DNA from: Hyphomicrobiales bacterium
Lineage (GTDB): Bacteria > Pseudomonadota > Alphaproteobacteria > Rhizobiales > Rhizobiaceae
Assembly (NCBI GenBank): GCA_900471925.1
Contig: UCGV01000001.1
Location: 221,646-285,645, forward strand
Direction of reading: 5' to 3'
Length of the DNA: 64,000 nucleotides
Part shown: positions 25,989 through 34,875 of the stretch, one piece after another
How the letters are laid out: each line of letters opens with the position of its first letter
Numbering within the stretch: position 1 is the first letter of the stretch
Program-made: the position numbers and the translations under genes
Notes under the pieces: generated by a model
What the model saw: the letters and a program-made list of their open reading frames with translations, nothing else
Database searches by the model: none
What the model was told of the DNA's origin: nothing

Positions 25989-26555
25989 TCAGATCGCCGG
26001 CTTCGGCGTCGGCAGCGGGATTGCGCCTGCCGGGATGCCGCCAGCCCGAACGGCGGTGGCAGGAATGGTGCTGGTCACGACCTGCTCGCTCGAGGCGCCG
26101 TCATCGACCGGCGGTCGGTAGGGCTGCGGCAGGTGAGGCATCGGCTGGTTCAGTGCCGCTTGTGCCTCACGCACCGTATTGCCAACAGCTTCCGGCAGGG
26201 AAGGCACGGCGAGCGCTACAGGCGCCTGCGGCATCGCCGATTTTGCGGAAGCCGTTTTGGAATTGTCATCGCGGAACTGGCTGTCGAGCAGTTCAAACGC
26301 GACACGGGCGCCTTCGCGAGCCCGGTAGCCGAGGGCGGTCAAGGTCTCTCCACCCTTGGCGCAGACTTCGGGTTTTTCACCGCACATGCCGGTCATATAG
26401 TCATAGGCGCCGCTGACCGCCGTGAAGGCGTCGGAAAGCTGCAATTGCGGATGGCCGGCATTGTCGTAGCTCTCCGAAGAGAAGACGGAGAGCGCTACGA
26501 GCACAAGGCCGAACCAGAATGATCCTTTGATCAGAAACCACATCGTCTTGCCCAT
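25989..26555 (-). CDS. DUF5330 family membrane-anchored protein
   Basis: The 188-aa protein has one N-terminal membrane segment (MWFLIKGSFWFGLVLVALSVF) and a soluble part with DAFTAVSGAYDYMTGMCGEKPEVCAKGGETL, a two-Cys signature I associate with the Rhizobiales family DUF5330, followed by a low-complexity Pro/Ala-rich tail. The function is unknown. ATG 26555 has GGGGA 6 bases upstream; the ATG at 26543 is an alternative. It ends at the terminator 25841-25880. Confidence 0.75.
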   Translation of the reverse strand: MGKTMWFLIKGSFWFGLVLVALSVFSSESYDNAGHPQLQLSDAFTAVSGAYDYMTGMCGEKPEVCAKGGETLTALGYRAREGARVAFELLDSQFRDDNSKTASAKSAMPQAPVALAVPSLPEAVGNTVREAQAALNQPMPHLPQPYRPPVDDGASSEQVVTSTIPATAVRAGGIPAGAIPLPTPKPAI

Positions 26556-26965
26556 CCTGTTTCCCCGTTCGGTCTTGTTGCCGAATCGGCCCGGTTGTCC
26601 GGTGTGTTTGCACCCTACCGATAAGTTGCGAATGCCGCTTTTCGAAACTCGCTGGCATTTGCGGCAAATTTGTCTCGAATTTTAATGATCGCAATTTTCG
26701 GAGCATTTCAGTCGAATTCTACCTGATGCCGTTAAGCATGGTGGCAGCCGCCGCCTGCAATTGCTGGGCTTTTGGACCGTCTCATCGCCACAATGGTTAA
26801 CATGATGCTGAAATATGAGGAAAATCCGTCGCTTACCGCCTATTAACCACAAAATTCAAAGTGCGGAGTGGATGGCCCAAAACGGGACTTTTAGCGTTTT
26901 TGGACTGTTGAGAGCGATTTTGCCTTATCCTTTCTTTAAGCGGGGGGGGCCTATTGTCCGGGTTA
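26556..26965. promoter_or_regulatory. Divergent control region between DUF5330 and sensor kinase genes
   Basis: A 410-base region with no supported gene. It holds TTAACC motifs (for example within TATTAACCACAAAATTC near 26840) resembling CtrA half-sites, and a G8 run at 26942-26949 just before the kinase start. The CtrA reading is weak because a second correctly spaced TTAA is lacking. Confidence 0.35.
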
Positions 26966-28531
26966 ATGAAGGCCTTTTCGGGCAGGTATTGCGTGCGTGT
27001 ATTGAGTGACATTGGCGGCCGGGCGACAGCCCTCGTGGACCGGGCAGCGAAAGGCTGGCTTTCCCGCACGAGCGGTGGCGAAGCCGTGCGCCAGAGCGAG
27101 CTCGCCATCCTGCGCCGCCTGGTCTTCCTTTCTTCGGCGGCTCTTGTTGCCGCCCCTCTCGGTCTGTCGATCGTCACCAGCCCGGCAGTGGCGCTTCCCG
27201 CCGGGGTTGCCACGGTCTGCGCTGCCTTCCTGTTTTCGGCTGTCGGCAGCATCGCGCTTTCCCGTCAGGCGGTGCCTCAGAACACTGCCGCAGCCAGCGC
27301 CGATGATCTCTTCCTCGAAATGAGCCCGGGCCTCGTGCTCTTCCTCGATCCGCACGGCAGCGTCATGACATCGGGCGGCCGTGACAAGCGTGATTGTTTC
27401 GCCTGGATGCGCGATCTGGAGGGGCGTGGCTTCTTCGAGCAAATTCATGTTTCCGATCGCATCCTCTTCCTGCAGGCGCTGGATGCGCTGCGCCAGGGCG
27501 AGGAGAAGGCGAGTGTCGATCTGCGACTCGAACGCCCCTCGGTCTCGCGCGATCATCGCCAGTTCGCCTATCTGCGCATGGATATGACGGCGCGGCGCGA
27601 CATGGACGGCGAGCTTTCGGCTGTCGTTGCCCAGTTGCACGACGTTTCGGTGGAGCAGCAGCTTCGTGCCGAGGCGCAGATGCGCGCGGCCGATGCTGAA
27701 TCGGCCAATGACGCCAAGTCTCGGTTCCTTGCTGCCGTCAGCCACGAGCTGCGCACGCCGCTGAACGCCATCCTGGGCTTCTCGGATATCCTCATCGGCG
27801 AATATTTCGGCAAGTTCGAGAACGAGCGCCAGCGCGAATATGTCGGGCTGGTCCGTGAATCCGGCGCCCACCTGCTGTCCGTCGTCAATACGATGCTGGA
27901 TATGAGCAAGATCGAGGCCGGGCGCTACGAGCTGCTGCTCGAAGCTTTCGATATCGGCGCATCGATCCGCTCATGCGAATCCATGCTGGCACTGCAGGCC
28001 AAGAGCAAGGGTGTCACGCTCACGAGCCGTGTCCAGCGCGGCATCGGCGAGGTGGTGGCAGATCAGCGGGCGCTGCAGCAGATTCTCATTAACCTTGTCG
28101 GCAATGCCGTGAAATTTACCGAAGCCGGCGGCGTGGTGACGATCGATGCCGCCATGCGCGACGGCATACTCAAGCTGACGGTCAGCGATACCGGCATCGG
28201 CATTCCCGTCGACAGGCTCGCCACCCTCGGCCAACCTTTTGTCCAGATCCAGAATGATTATACTCGACGTTTCGAGGGTACCGGTCTCGGCCTCTCGCTG
28301 GTCAAGGGCCTCGTCGCCCTGCATGGCGGCAATTTCGCCATCGCCAGCCAGCCGGGCGAGGGTACGATCATCACCATCGAGATTGCGGCTGACGGTTCAG
28401 GAGCCCAGACCGCCGAAGATGCAGGTCACGGGGAGACCGTCGAGTTTCCGCCACGGCTGAAGGGCGCGGTGGAACCCGCAGAATTTGAAGAGGGGCTTTT
28501 CGATGGCCGCGCGGAAGCGAAAATCGCCTAA
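26966..28531 (+). CDS. Membrane sensor histidine kinase, PleC/DivJ/PdhS-like
   Basis: The 521-aa kinase has two N-terminal membrane helices (about 50-70 and 75-97), a PAS-like region, and a HisKA domain with the phospho-acceptor His260 in SHELRTPLNAILGFSDIL. The segment YFGKFENERQREYVGLVRESGAHLLSVVNTMLDMSKIEAG is typical of the PleC/DivJ/PdhS group of alphaproteobacterial cell-cycle kinases. The catalytic domain has the N box LINLVGNAVKF, G1 DTGIGIP and G2 GTGLGLSLVKGL. The partner response regulator is not here; DivK is a candidate. Start 26966 is uncertain (TTG 26954 or GTG 26993 are possible). It overlaps the next gene by 29 bases. Confidence 0.85.
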   Translation: MKAFSGRYCVRVLSDIGGRATALVDRAAKGWLSRTSGGEAVRQSELAILRRLVFLSSAALVAAPLGLSIVTSPAVALPAGVATVCAAFLFSAVGSIALSRQAVPQNTAAASADDLFLEMSPGLVLFLDPHGSVMTSGGRDKRDCFAWMRDLEGRGFFEQIHVSDRILFLQALDALRQGEEKASVDLRLERPSVSRDHRQFAYLRMDMTARRDMDGELSAVVAQLHDVSVEQQLRAEAQMRAADAESANDAKSRFLAAVSHELRTPLNAILGFSDILIGEYFGKFENERQREYVGLVRESGAHLLSVVNTMLDMSKIEAGRYELLLEAFDIGASIRSCESMLALQAKSKGVTLTSRVQRGIGEVVADQRALQQILINLVGNAVKFTEAGGVVTIDAAMRDGILKLTVSDTGIGIPVDRLATLGQPFVQIQNDYTRRFEGTGLGLSLVKGLVALHGGNFAIASQPGEGTIITIEIAADGSGAQTAEDAGHGETVEFPPRLKGAVEPAEFEEGLFDGRAEAKIA

Positions 28532-29456
28532 GGGCAAGAAAGGGCGGCAGCAGCCGGGCCTTTTGATGACCGGAGCCGCAGCGCTCGGCGGCGTCGGCCT
28601 GCAGGGCGCTACTGCGCTTGGCGGCCTTGGGCTTCAGGGAGCCGGCGCGCTCGGCGGCGTCATCGGCCGCAATCCTTCCATTGCCGGCGGCACGATCGCC
28701 TTCGTCGTCATCTTCTCCTTCGTTGCCGCCAACGCGCTCTGGTATCAGCCGGGCGCGCATCCGCATCCGATCTTCCGCACGCGCGATCCTGGCGCTCCCT
28801 ACGCTATAGGTTTTCGCCCGCAGGCCGAGCCGCAGAGCGATGTTACGACCTTCCGCATCGAACGGCCTGATGATGCAGTTGCAACCACCCAAACCACGCC
28901 TCCGTCGGCCGTCGCCGGACAACAGCCGAACCAGCTCGTGATGGATATCCAGAAGGAGCTGATCCGCCGCGGTCTCTACAACGGCAATGCCGATGGTGTC
29001 ATTGGCCCGCGCACCAGCGCCGCGATCCTCTTCTTCGAGGAAACTGTCGGCATGGCGCAAAACGGCGATGCCACACCGGACGTGCTTGCGGCGCTACGGA
29101 CCGATGCGATCGGCCCCTCGACCATTCCTGCCGAAAAGCCGCGTGAGGACGTGACGTCGAAGGCGACGGAGGAAGATCCCGTTGCCGCCGCCATCCGCAG
29201 CGCTGAAAAGACCGTCAAGACGGCGCCGCCCTCGCCGAAACAGATCCCTTCCTCGGAAGTGACCAGCGTTGATCTGGTGTTGAAGATCCAGAAGGGCCTC
29301 GTCAACATGGCCTATGCCAATGTCGGCGTTGATGGTGTGGCGGGCGAACAGACGCGCGCTGCCATCAGGCACTTCCAGAAGCATTACAATCTGCCCGAAA
29401 ATGGCGAGCCGAGCGAAGTCGTGCTGAAGAAGCTCAAGGAAATCGGCGCGCTCTGA
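28503..29456 (+). CDS. Peptidoglycan-binding domain protein, single-pass membrane
   Basis: The 317-aa protein has a very basic N-terminus (ARKRKSPKGKKGRQQ), a Gly/Ala/Leu-rich imperfect repeat (GAAALGGVGLQGATALGGLG), one membrane helix (TIAFVVIFSFVAANALWY), and two PG_binding_1 domains: LVMDIQKELIRRGLYNGNADGVIGPRTSAAI and LVLKIQKGLVNMAYANVGVDGVAGEQTRAAIRHFQ. It therefore probably links the inner membrane to the cell wall. The 29-base overlap with the kinase gene implies translational coupling and suggests a shared envelope or cell-cycle role. Confidence 0.85.
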   Translation: MAARKRKSPKGKKGRQQPGLLMTGAAALGGVGLQGATALGGLGLQGAGALGGVIGRNPSIAGGTIAFVVIFSFVAANALWYQPGAHPHPIFRTRDPGAPYAIGFRPQAEPQSDVTTFRIERPDDAVATTQTTPPSAVAGQQPNQLVMDIQKELIRRGLYNGNADGVIGPRTSAAILFFEETVGMAQNGDATPDVLAALRTDAIGPSTIPAEKPREDVTSKATEEDPVAAAIRSAEKTVKTAPPSPKQIPSSEVTSVDLVLKIQKGLVNMAYANVGVDGVAGEQTRAAIRHFQKHYNLPENGEPSEVVLKKLKEIGAL

Positions 29457-29483
29457 GCAGGGCAGCGCCAATCGATCTGGTCG

Positions 29484-30512
29484 TCAAACCTGACGCACTA
29501 CGGCCGGTGGCTGGTTGGCCAGCCGCAGCGGCCTATAGTCCACGGTCGGCACCCGGCCTTCCACGTCCACCACTTCGTCGATCGGCCCCATATTGATCGC
29601 GGCGGAACTGCGGTAGCGCTTCGGCGCAATGCCGGTTACGCGCTTGAAGGCGTTCGAGAACGCGCTCTCGGATGTGTAGCCGAGCGAAAGCGCCAACGAG
29701 GAGACGGGCATCGATCCCTCGCGCAGCGCGCGCTCGGCAAGGCGCATACGCCAGGCGGTGAGATAGGTGAGTGGCGCTACGCCCGCGATCGTCTTGAAGC
29801 GCAGCGCAAAACTGGTGCGCGACATGCCGGCCGCTTTCGCCAATTCCCCGAGTTGCCAGTCATGGGCCGGGTCGGAATGCATCAGGCGCAGCGCCGGTGC
29901 GATCTTTTCGTCGCCGAAGGCGCGCAGCCAGCCGACGGTCATCGGCTCGGATGTCAAAATATGCGCGCGCAGCACCTGTACGAAAATCAGCTGCGACAGC
30001 TGGGTTGAGGCAAGCAAGGCTCCAGGTTTGCCGGCCGCCATTTCCCGCACGAGCTGGTCCAGTAGCCAGCGCAGCACGCCGGCTTCGGCAAGTGTCGCCC
30101 GCACATGGATGACTGGCGGCAGCACGTCGAGAAGCAGTTCCATGCCGGTCGGGCCGAGCGCGATATGCCCGCCGATATAAAGGAAATCCTCACCGGTGCC
30201 ATGCCGCGCCATGCCATTGACCCGCTTTTCCCTGAAGGCAGTGACGGCATCGGCGGGTGTTGCAGCAAGATCCGTTGCCAGCACGAAGGAATGTCTGCCG
30301 TTGAGCAGGATGACGTCGCCGGCTTCGAGCAGGATGGGCGCGTTGCCATTGTCCAGCACCAGCCAGCAACGCCCCCGCGCAACGGCGCTGATCTTGATGC
30401 GGTTCGGCTGCGGGAAGGCAAGCGCCCAGGCGCCACCGGCAATCAGCCCGCCAGCCATCAGGCAGCGCGCATCGAGAAGGCTGAGCATTTCGGAAAGAGG
30501 GTCGCTGGTCAT
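29484..30512 (-). CDS. AraC family transcriptional regulator with cupin_6 domain (copy 1)
   Basis: The 342-aa regulator has an N-terminal cupin-type sensor (DPLSEMLSLLDARCLMAGGL...LVLDNGNAPILLEAGDVILL) and a C-terminal double HTH: WQLGELAKAAGMSRTSFALRFKTIAGVAPLTYLTAWRM and SLGYTSESAFSNAFKRVTGIAPKRYR. The start MTSDPLSEML at 30512 matches relatives; the 13-residue upstream extension is rejected. It is divergent from an SDR gene at 30606, its likely target, and resembles the AraC at 34876-35808. Confidence 0.9.
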   Translation of the reverse strand: MTSDPLSEMLSLLDARCLMAGGLIAGGAWALAFPQPNRIKISAVARGRCWLVLDNGNAPILLEAGDVILLNGRHSFVLATDLAATPADAVTAFREKRVNGMARHGTGEDFLYIGGHIALGPTGMELLLDVLPPVIHVRATLAEAGVLRWLLDQLVREMAAGKPGALLASTQLSQLIFVQVLRAHILTSEPMTVGWLRAFGDEKIAPALRLMHSDPAHDWQLGELAKAAGMSRTSFALRFKTIAGVAPLTYLTAWRMRLAERALREGSMPVSSLALSLGYTSESAFSNAFKRVTGIAPKRYRSSAAINMGPIDEVVDVEGRVPTVDYRPLRLANQPPAVVRQV

Positions 30513-30605
30513 CTTTGTACGATGGCGCAAGAAATCGGGATTTACAAGCATTCAGAATCCCGCGCGCCGGGCATAAATCTCCCTCGACCAGAAAGGAGAC
30601 ATTCC

Positions 30606-31580
30606 ATGTCCACTCCACAAGCTCCCATCGGCTCCCGTTTTAGTGCTGCTTCCACGGCGCAAGAGGTGATTGCCGGCCACGATCTCACTGGCAAGGTCGC
30701 GATCGTCACGGGCGGGTATGCTGGCCTCGGCCTTGAAACCGCGCGCGTGCTAGCAGCCGCCGGCGCCAAGGTTATCGTTCCCGCCCGCAATATCGAGAAG
30801 GCGAGGGCTGCGGGCCAGACTGTGCCCGGCCTGACGCTCGATTACATGGACCTCATGGATCCCGATACGATCGACGACTTCGCCGATCGCTTTCTGGAGA
30901 GCGGCGAGCCGCTGCATTTCCTCATCAACAATGCCGCCGTCATGGCCAATCCGCTGACGCGTGACAGGCGGGGTAATGAATCGCAGTTCTCCACCAACCA
31001 TCTCGGCCATTTCCAGCTCGCTGCTCGTCTCTGGCCGGCTCTGTTGAAGGCCGAGGGCGCCCGCGTCGTCGCCGTTTCCTCGCGGGGTCATGTCCGTGCT
31101 GGCGTCGATTTCGACGATCCGATGTTCGAGAACCGTGAATATCAGCCCTATGTCGCCTACGGGCAGTCGAAGACCGCGAACGCACTTTTTGCCGTCTCGC
31201 TGGATGCTTTGGGTGCAAGGGACGGTGTGCGTGCCTTCTCGCTACATCCAGGCGGCATCGTGACGACCGATCTCATCCGCCACCAATCGCGCGAATATCT
31301 GCTGGCGAGCGGCTATATGAATGCCGACGGCACCCCGGTCATCGACCCCGAAAACAACAAGAAGACCATTGCCCAGGGCGCGGCCACCAGCATCTGGTGC
31401 GCTGTCAGCGATGAACTGGAGGGCATGGGCGGCGTTTATTGCGAGAACTGCGATATCGCCAAGGCCGTGCCCGCAGATTCCGAGGAACTGCTCGGCGTGC
31501 GCCCCTGGGCGACCGACCCGGAACTTGCCGAACGTCTCTGGCAGATGAGCGAAAGACTGACAGGTCTGACGCAGAGCTGA
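30606..31580 (+). CDS. SDR family oxidoreductase (copy 1, retinol-dehydrogenase-like)
   Basis: The 324-aa enzyme has the NAD(P) motif TGGYAGLGLETARVL, NNAAVMANP, the catalytic Ser in VAVSSRGHV, and YGQSK as YxxxK. This is the extended WWOX/protochlorophyllide-reductase-like SDR type acting on an unknown carbonyl or alcohol. The C-terminus GMGGVYCENCDIAKAVPADSEEL carries a CENC pair that is also present in the second SDR at 33786-34757. ATG 30606 follows AAAGGAGA. Divergent from AraC copy 1. Confidence 0.9.
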   Translation: MSTPQAPIGSRFSAASTAQEVIAGHDLTGKVAIVTGGYAGLGLETARVLAAAGAKVIVPARNIEKARAAGQTVPGLTLDYMDLMDPDTIDDFADRFLESGEPLHFLINNAAVMANPLTRDRRGNESQFSTNHLGHFQLAARLWPALLKAEGARVVAVSSRGHVRAGVDFDDPMFENREYQPYVAYGQSKTANALFAVSLDALGARDGVRAFSLHPGGIVTTDLIRHQSREYLLASGYMNADGTPVIDPENNKKTIAQGAATSIWCAVSDELEGMGGVYCENCDIAKAVPADSEELLGVRPWATDPELAERLWQMSERLTGLTQS

Positions 31581-31604
31581 GGGTGCGATTTCACGCATAC
31601 ATCA

Positions 31605-31632
31605 TCTCCGGGCTTGTTGAGCGGCCCGGAGA
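31605..31632 (+). terminator. Hairpin downstream of SDR copy 1
   Basis: TCTCCGGGC pairs with GCCCGGAGA across a 10-base loop, 24 bases after the SDR stop. The bases after it are CTTCACTT, not a real T tract, so termination is only plausible. Confidence 0.45.
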
Positions 31633-31716
31633 CTTCACTTGCAGCTATCGATGAGGCATGGCGCATAGCAAAGGTATGGCGTTGCCGTCACTCGACACGC
31701 GGTCTATACCGCGCTC

Positions 31717-32055
31717 ATGAGATTACGCGCTGATATCTATGTGTCTGCCCTCATTCGCCGTGTCTTTGCCGCCGGCGATTTCGCTGCCGTGGAGAAGAAG
31801 GGTGCAGAGGAGGCCGGTGCCATCTTCATCCGCCAGCACTTCCGCGATGGCCTCGAAACCCTCTATGCGCCGGCTCCACAGACATTCTTCGACGAGGAGA
31901 GCAGCGGCGACCGCCTTTTCGAAGTGAGGCTGGAGCGTGCCGAGCCGGACAAGGTGCGGGAAATGCTGGATCGTGAGCGCAAGTTCGATCCTGATCTCTG
32001 GATCGTCGAACTTGAGGCAGACGACGTTTCGCAGCTCGTGCCGACGGCTGGCTGA
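31717..32055 (+). CDS. DUF1491 family protein
   Basis: The 112-aa cytoplasmic protein matches DUF1491: LRADIYVSALIRRVFAAGDFAAVEKKGAEEAGAIFIRQH, followed by RERKFDPDLWIVELE near the end. The family is widespread in Alphaproteobacteria with no known function. It lies between the two AraC-SDR modules and upstream of an ABC-F ATPase in the same direction, 124 bases apart. Confidence 0.88.
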   Translation: MRLRADIYVSALIRRVFAAGDFAAVEKKGAEEAGAIFIRQHFRDGLETLYAPAPQTFFDEESSGDRLFEVRLERAEPDKVREMLDRERKFDPDLWIVELEADDVSQLVPTAG

Positions 32056-32179
32056 TGTCTCGCCTTGAATTCGCACCATTTTCCGCCTAGTTTCCGGCCA
32101 TCCGCAATACCAACAGGACGGTGCACAATGGATTCCAATCTGATCGCAATGCCAATTCGCCTTGCCATCGGAGATTTCC

Positions 32180-33766
32180 ATGCCTGCATCCATTACGCTT
32201 TCCAGTCTTTTGTGGTCCACGCCTGACGGCCGGCCACTTCTCTCCAATATCGATCTGAGCTTCGGCACCGAGCGCACCGGTCTCGTCGGCCGCAATGGTG
32301 TCGGCAAGACCACGCTGTTGAAGCTTGTTGCAGACGAGCTGCAGCCGCAGGCCGGTTCCATCGCGGTTTCAGGAACGATCGGCATCTTGCGCCAGAGCGT
32401 GCAGGTCGGCCCGGATGAGACGGTCGCCGATCTCTTCGGTGCGACCAAGGCGCTTGCCATTCTCCGTCGCGCGGAAAGTGGTGAAGCCAGTGCTGACGAG
32501 CTTGCCGAGGCTGACTGGACGCTCGAGGCCCGTATCCATGCCTCCCTTGAACGATCAGGTCTCGCTGCAAGCCCGCAGACATTGCTGGCAGCACTTTCCG
32601 GCGGTCAGCGCACCCGCGCAGCCCTTGCCGCCCTGATCTTCGAGGAACCGGATTTCCTGATCCTCGACGAGCCAACCAACAATCTGGACCGAGACGGCCG
32701 CGAGGCGGTGATATCGCTTCTCGGCAACTGGCGCCATGGCGCACTCGTGGTCAGCCACGACCGTCAATTGCTGGAGACGATGGATGCCATCGTCGAGCTG
32801 ACAACGCTCGGCGCCACACGCTATGGCGGAAACTGGAGTGACTACCGGGCCCGCAAGGCGCTGGAACTGGCAGCGGCCGAACATGATTTCGCCGACGCCC
32901 AGAAACGTGTGGCGGAGGTCGCACGCAGTGCGCAGGAAACTGCCGAACGCAAGGCCCGCAAGGACAGCGCCGGCAAGAAGAAAGCCGCCAGGGGCGACAT
33001 GCCGCGCATCATTGCCGGCGGCCTGAAGCGCCAAGCGGAAAATACCAGCGGCGAGAATGTCCGCCTTGCCGAACGCCGTCACGCGCAGGCGCTCGAAGAT
33101 GTCGAGGAAGCCCGTAAGCGCGTCGAGATCCTGCAGCCTCTCTCGGTCAAATTGCCCTCGACCGGTCTGCCGCTGAGCAGGTCGGTGCTGAAGATAGACG
33201 CCGTGACGGCTGGTTATGAGGCGGACAATCCGATCATCTGCGCACTGTCATTCGATATGACGGGTCCTGAACGCGTTGCCGTCACCGGCCCGAACGGCTC
33301 CGGCAAGACGACGTTGCTGGCACTGATTGCGGGTGACCTTCAGCCGTGGGAGGGGACGGTGCGTCTATTGACCTCTTTCGCGATACTCGACCAGCGCGTC
33401 AGCCTGCTTGATCCCGAAACCTCGATCCGCGATAATTTCCGGCGGCTTAATCCGCAATCGGATGAGAACGCCTGCCGCGCCGCACTCGCCCGCTTCATGT
33501 TCCGTGCCGACGCAGCCTTGCAGACCGTCGCGACACTATCAGGCGGCCAGCTTCTGCGTGCCGGCCTTGCCTGCGTCATCGGCAGTGCGACCCCACCAGC
33601 GCTGCTGATCCTCGACGAACCGACCAACCATCTCGACATCGATTCCATCGCCGCCGTCGAAGCAGGTTTGCGGGCCTATGACGGGGCGCTCTTGATCGTC
33701 AGCCATGACGAGGTGTTTTTGGAGATGGTTGGCATCACGCGCCGGCTGGAATTGCCGGCGCGCTGA
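32180..33766 (+). CDS. ABC-F family ATPase
   Basis: The 528-aa soluble protein has two ABC domains and no membrane helices: Walker A GRNGVGKTTLL and GPNGSGKTTLL, signatures LSGGQRTRAAL and LSGGQLLRAGL, and Walker B LILDEPTNNLD and LILDEPTNHLD. The interdomain linker is long and basic (AERKARKDSAGKKKAARG). ABC-F proteins bind the ribosomal E site and act in translation regulation or antibiotic protection; which applies cannot be told. ATG 32180 has GGAG 6 bases upstream. Confidence 0.9.
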   Translation: MPASITLSSLLWSTPDGRPLLSNIDLSFGTERTGLVGRNGVGKTTLLKLVADELQPQAGSIAVSGTIGILRQSVQVGPDETVADLFGATKALAILRRAESGEASADELAEADWTLEARIHASLERSGLAASPQTLLAALSGGQRTRAALAALIFEEPDFLILDEPTNNLDRDGREAVISLLGNWRHGALVVSHDRQLLETMDAIVELTTLGATRYGGNWSDYRARKALELAAAEHDFADAQKRVAEVARSAQETAERKARKDSAGKKKAARGDMPRIIAGGLKRQAENTSGENVRLAERRHAQALEDVEEARKRVEILQPLSVKLPSTGLPLSRSVLKIDAVTAGYEADNPIICALSFDMTGPERVAVTGPNGSGKTTLLALIAGDLQPWEGTVRLLTSFAILDQRVSLLDPETSIRDNFRRLNPQSDENACRAALARFMFRADAALQTVATLSGGQLLRAGLACVIGSATPPALLILDEPTNHLDIDSIAAVEAGLRAYDGALLIVSHDEVFLEMVGITRRLELPAR

Positions 33767-33785
33767 ACAGGCTGATGACCGGGCG

Positions 33786-34757
33786 TTATTGGAAGGAAAT
33801 ATCGAGCAGCTTTTCGCTGAGCGTCCACAGCCGTTCGGCCGCTTCTGCATCCATTGCCCAGGGCATGACGCCGCGCAATTCCTTCGTGTCGGCTGGCAAT
33901 GCCTCGGCGATATCGCAGTTCTCGCAATAGACGCCGCCCATGCCGTCGAGCTGACGGCTCGTCGCGCACCAGACGGTGGTTGCAGCACCTTGCTCGATCG
34001 TCTTGAAAAGCGCCGCGATATGGGCCGGGATATTGCCGTCGGCATCGCGAAAACCGATCGCTTCCATATCTGCATCGGAGACGTAACGGGTCAGTTCAGT
34101 CCGTATCGAACCGGGATGCACCGAGAAGGCGCGCACGCCGTGGACGGCGCCACGCCGGTCGAGTTCGGCGGCGAAGAGCGCGTTGGCGGTCTTCGATTGC
34201 CCATAAGCCTTCCAGGCGTCATAGGCGCGGTGCCGGTAGTTGGGATCGTCGAAGTCGATGGCGGAGAAGCGATGTGCGCCAGATGACAGCGCGACGACGC
34301 GCGCGTTGCCGGAGCGCTTCAATGCCGGCCAGAGCTGCGCCGCAAGCTGGAAATGACCGAGATGGTTGGTGGCGAACTGCCGTTCGAACCCCCTGTCGTC
34401 ATGCGCAAGCGGCGTTGCCATAACGCCGGCATTGCCGATCAGCAGATCGAGTGGCCGGCCGCTTGCGGCAAAATCCTGGCCGAACGTATCGATGGAAGCC
34501 GGATTGGAAAGGTCCATAGGATAGATCTCGATCCGCGGCACATCCCGGAGGGCAGCTTTGGCCTTTTCGACATCGCGAGCCGGGATGATGATGGCAGCGC
34601 CTGCCTTTGAAAGCACGCGCACGGTCTCAAGACCGAGGCCGGCATAACCGCCGGTCACGACCGCCAGTTTGCCGGTCAGATCGGCGTTGCCAAGCACCTC
34701 TTCTGCCGTTGTCGTTCGGTCAAAGCCGGAGGGAAGCGGATATTGAACGGTCGTCAT
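33786..34757 (-). CDS. SDR family oxidoreductase (copy 2, retinol-dehydrogenase-like)
   Basis: The 323-aa enzyme parallels the SDR at 30606-31580: NAD(P) motif TGGYAGLGLETVRVL, GNAGVMATP, VALSSGAHRF, catalytic YGQSK, and the same GMGGVYCENCDIAEALPADTKEL ending. Start 34757 follows GAGGATACC; the frame extends to 34799 without homology. It is divergent from the AraC at 34876, again forming an AraC-SDR pair, but inverted relative to copy 1. The substrate is unknown. Confidence 0.9.
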   Translation of the reverse strand: MTTVQYPLPSGFDRTTTAEEVLGNADLTGKLAVVTGGYAGLGLETVRVLSKAGAAIIIPARDVEKAKAALRDVPRIEIYPMDLSNPASIDTFGQDFAASGRPLDLLIGNAGVMATPLAHDDRGFERQFATNHLGHFQLAAQLWPALKRSGNARVVALSSGAHRFSAIDFDDPNYRHRAYDAWKAYGQSKTANALFAAELDRRGAVHGVRAFSVHPGSIRTELTRYVSDADMEAIGFRDADGNIPAHIAALFKTIEQGAATTVWCATSRQLDGMGGVYCENCDIAEALPADTKELRGVMPWAMDAEAAERLWTLSEKLLDISFQ

Positions 34758-34875
34758 GGTATCCTCGCATCTGTGTTGGGAACGGCCTGTCCGTTCCATC
34801 GTGGGCTAGACTTAGGGCATCGGATGTAGGATTATCCATGCGCCAAAATCCAATCCATCTGCGCGATCGTCCTAA

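Noticed and set aside
26760..26860. Possible CtrA box in front of the sensor kinase
   Set aside because: TTAACC occurs, but no TTAA-N7-TTAA with proper spacing was found.
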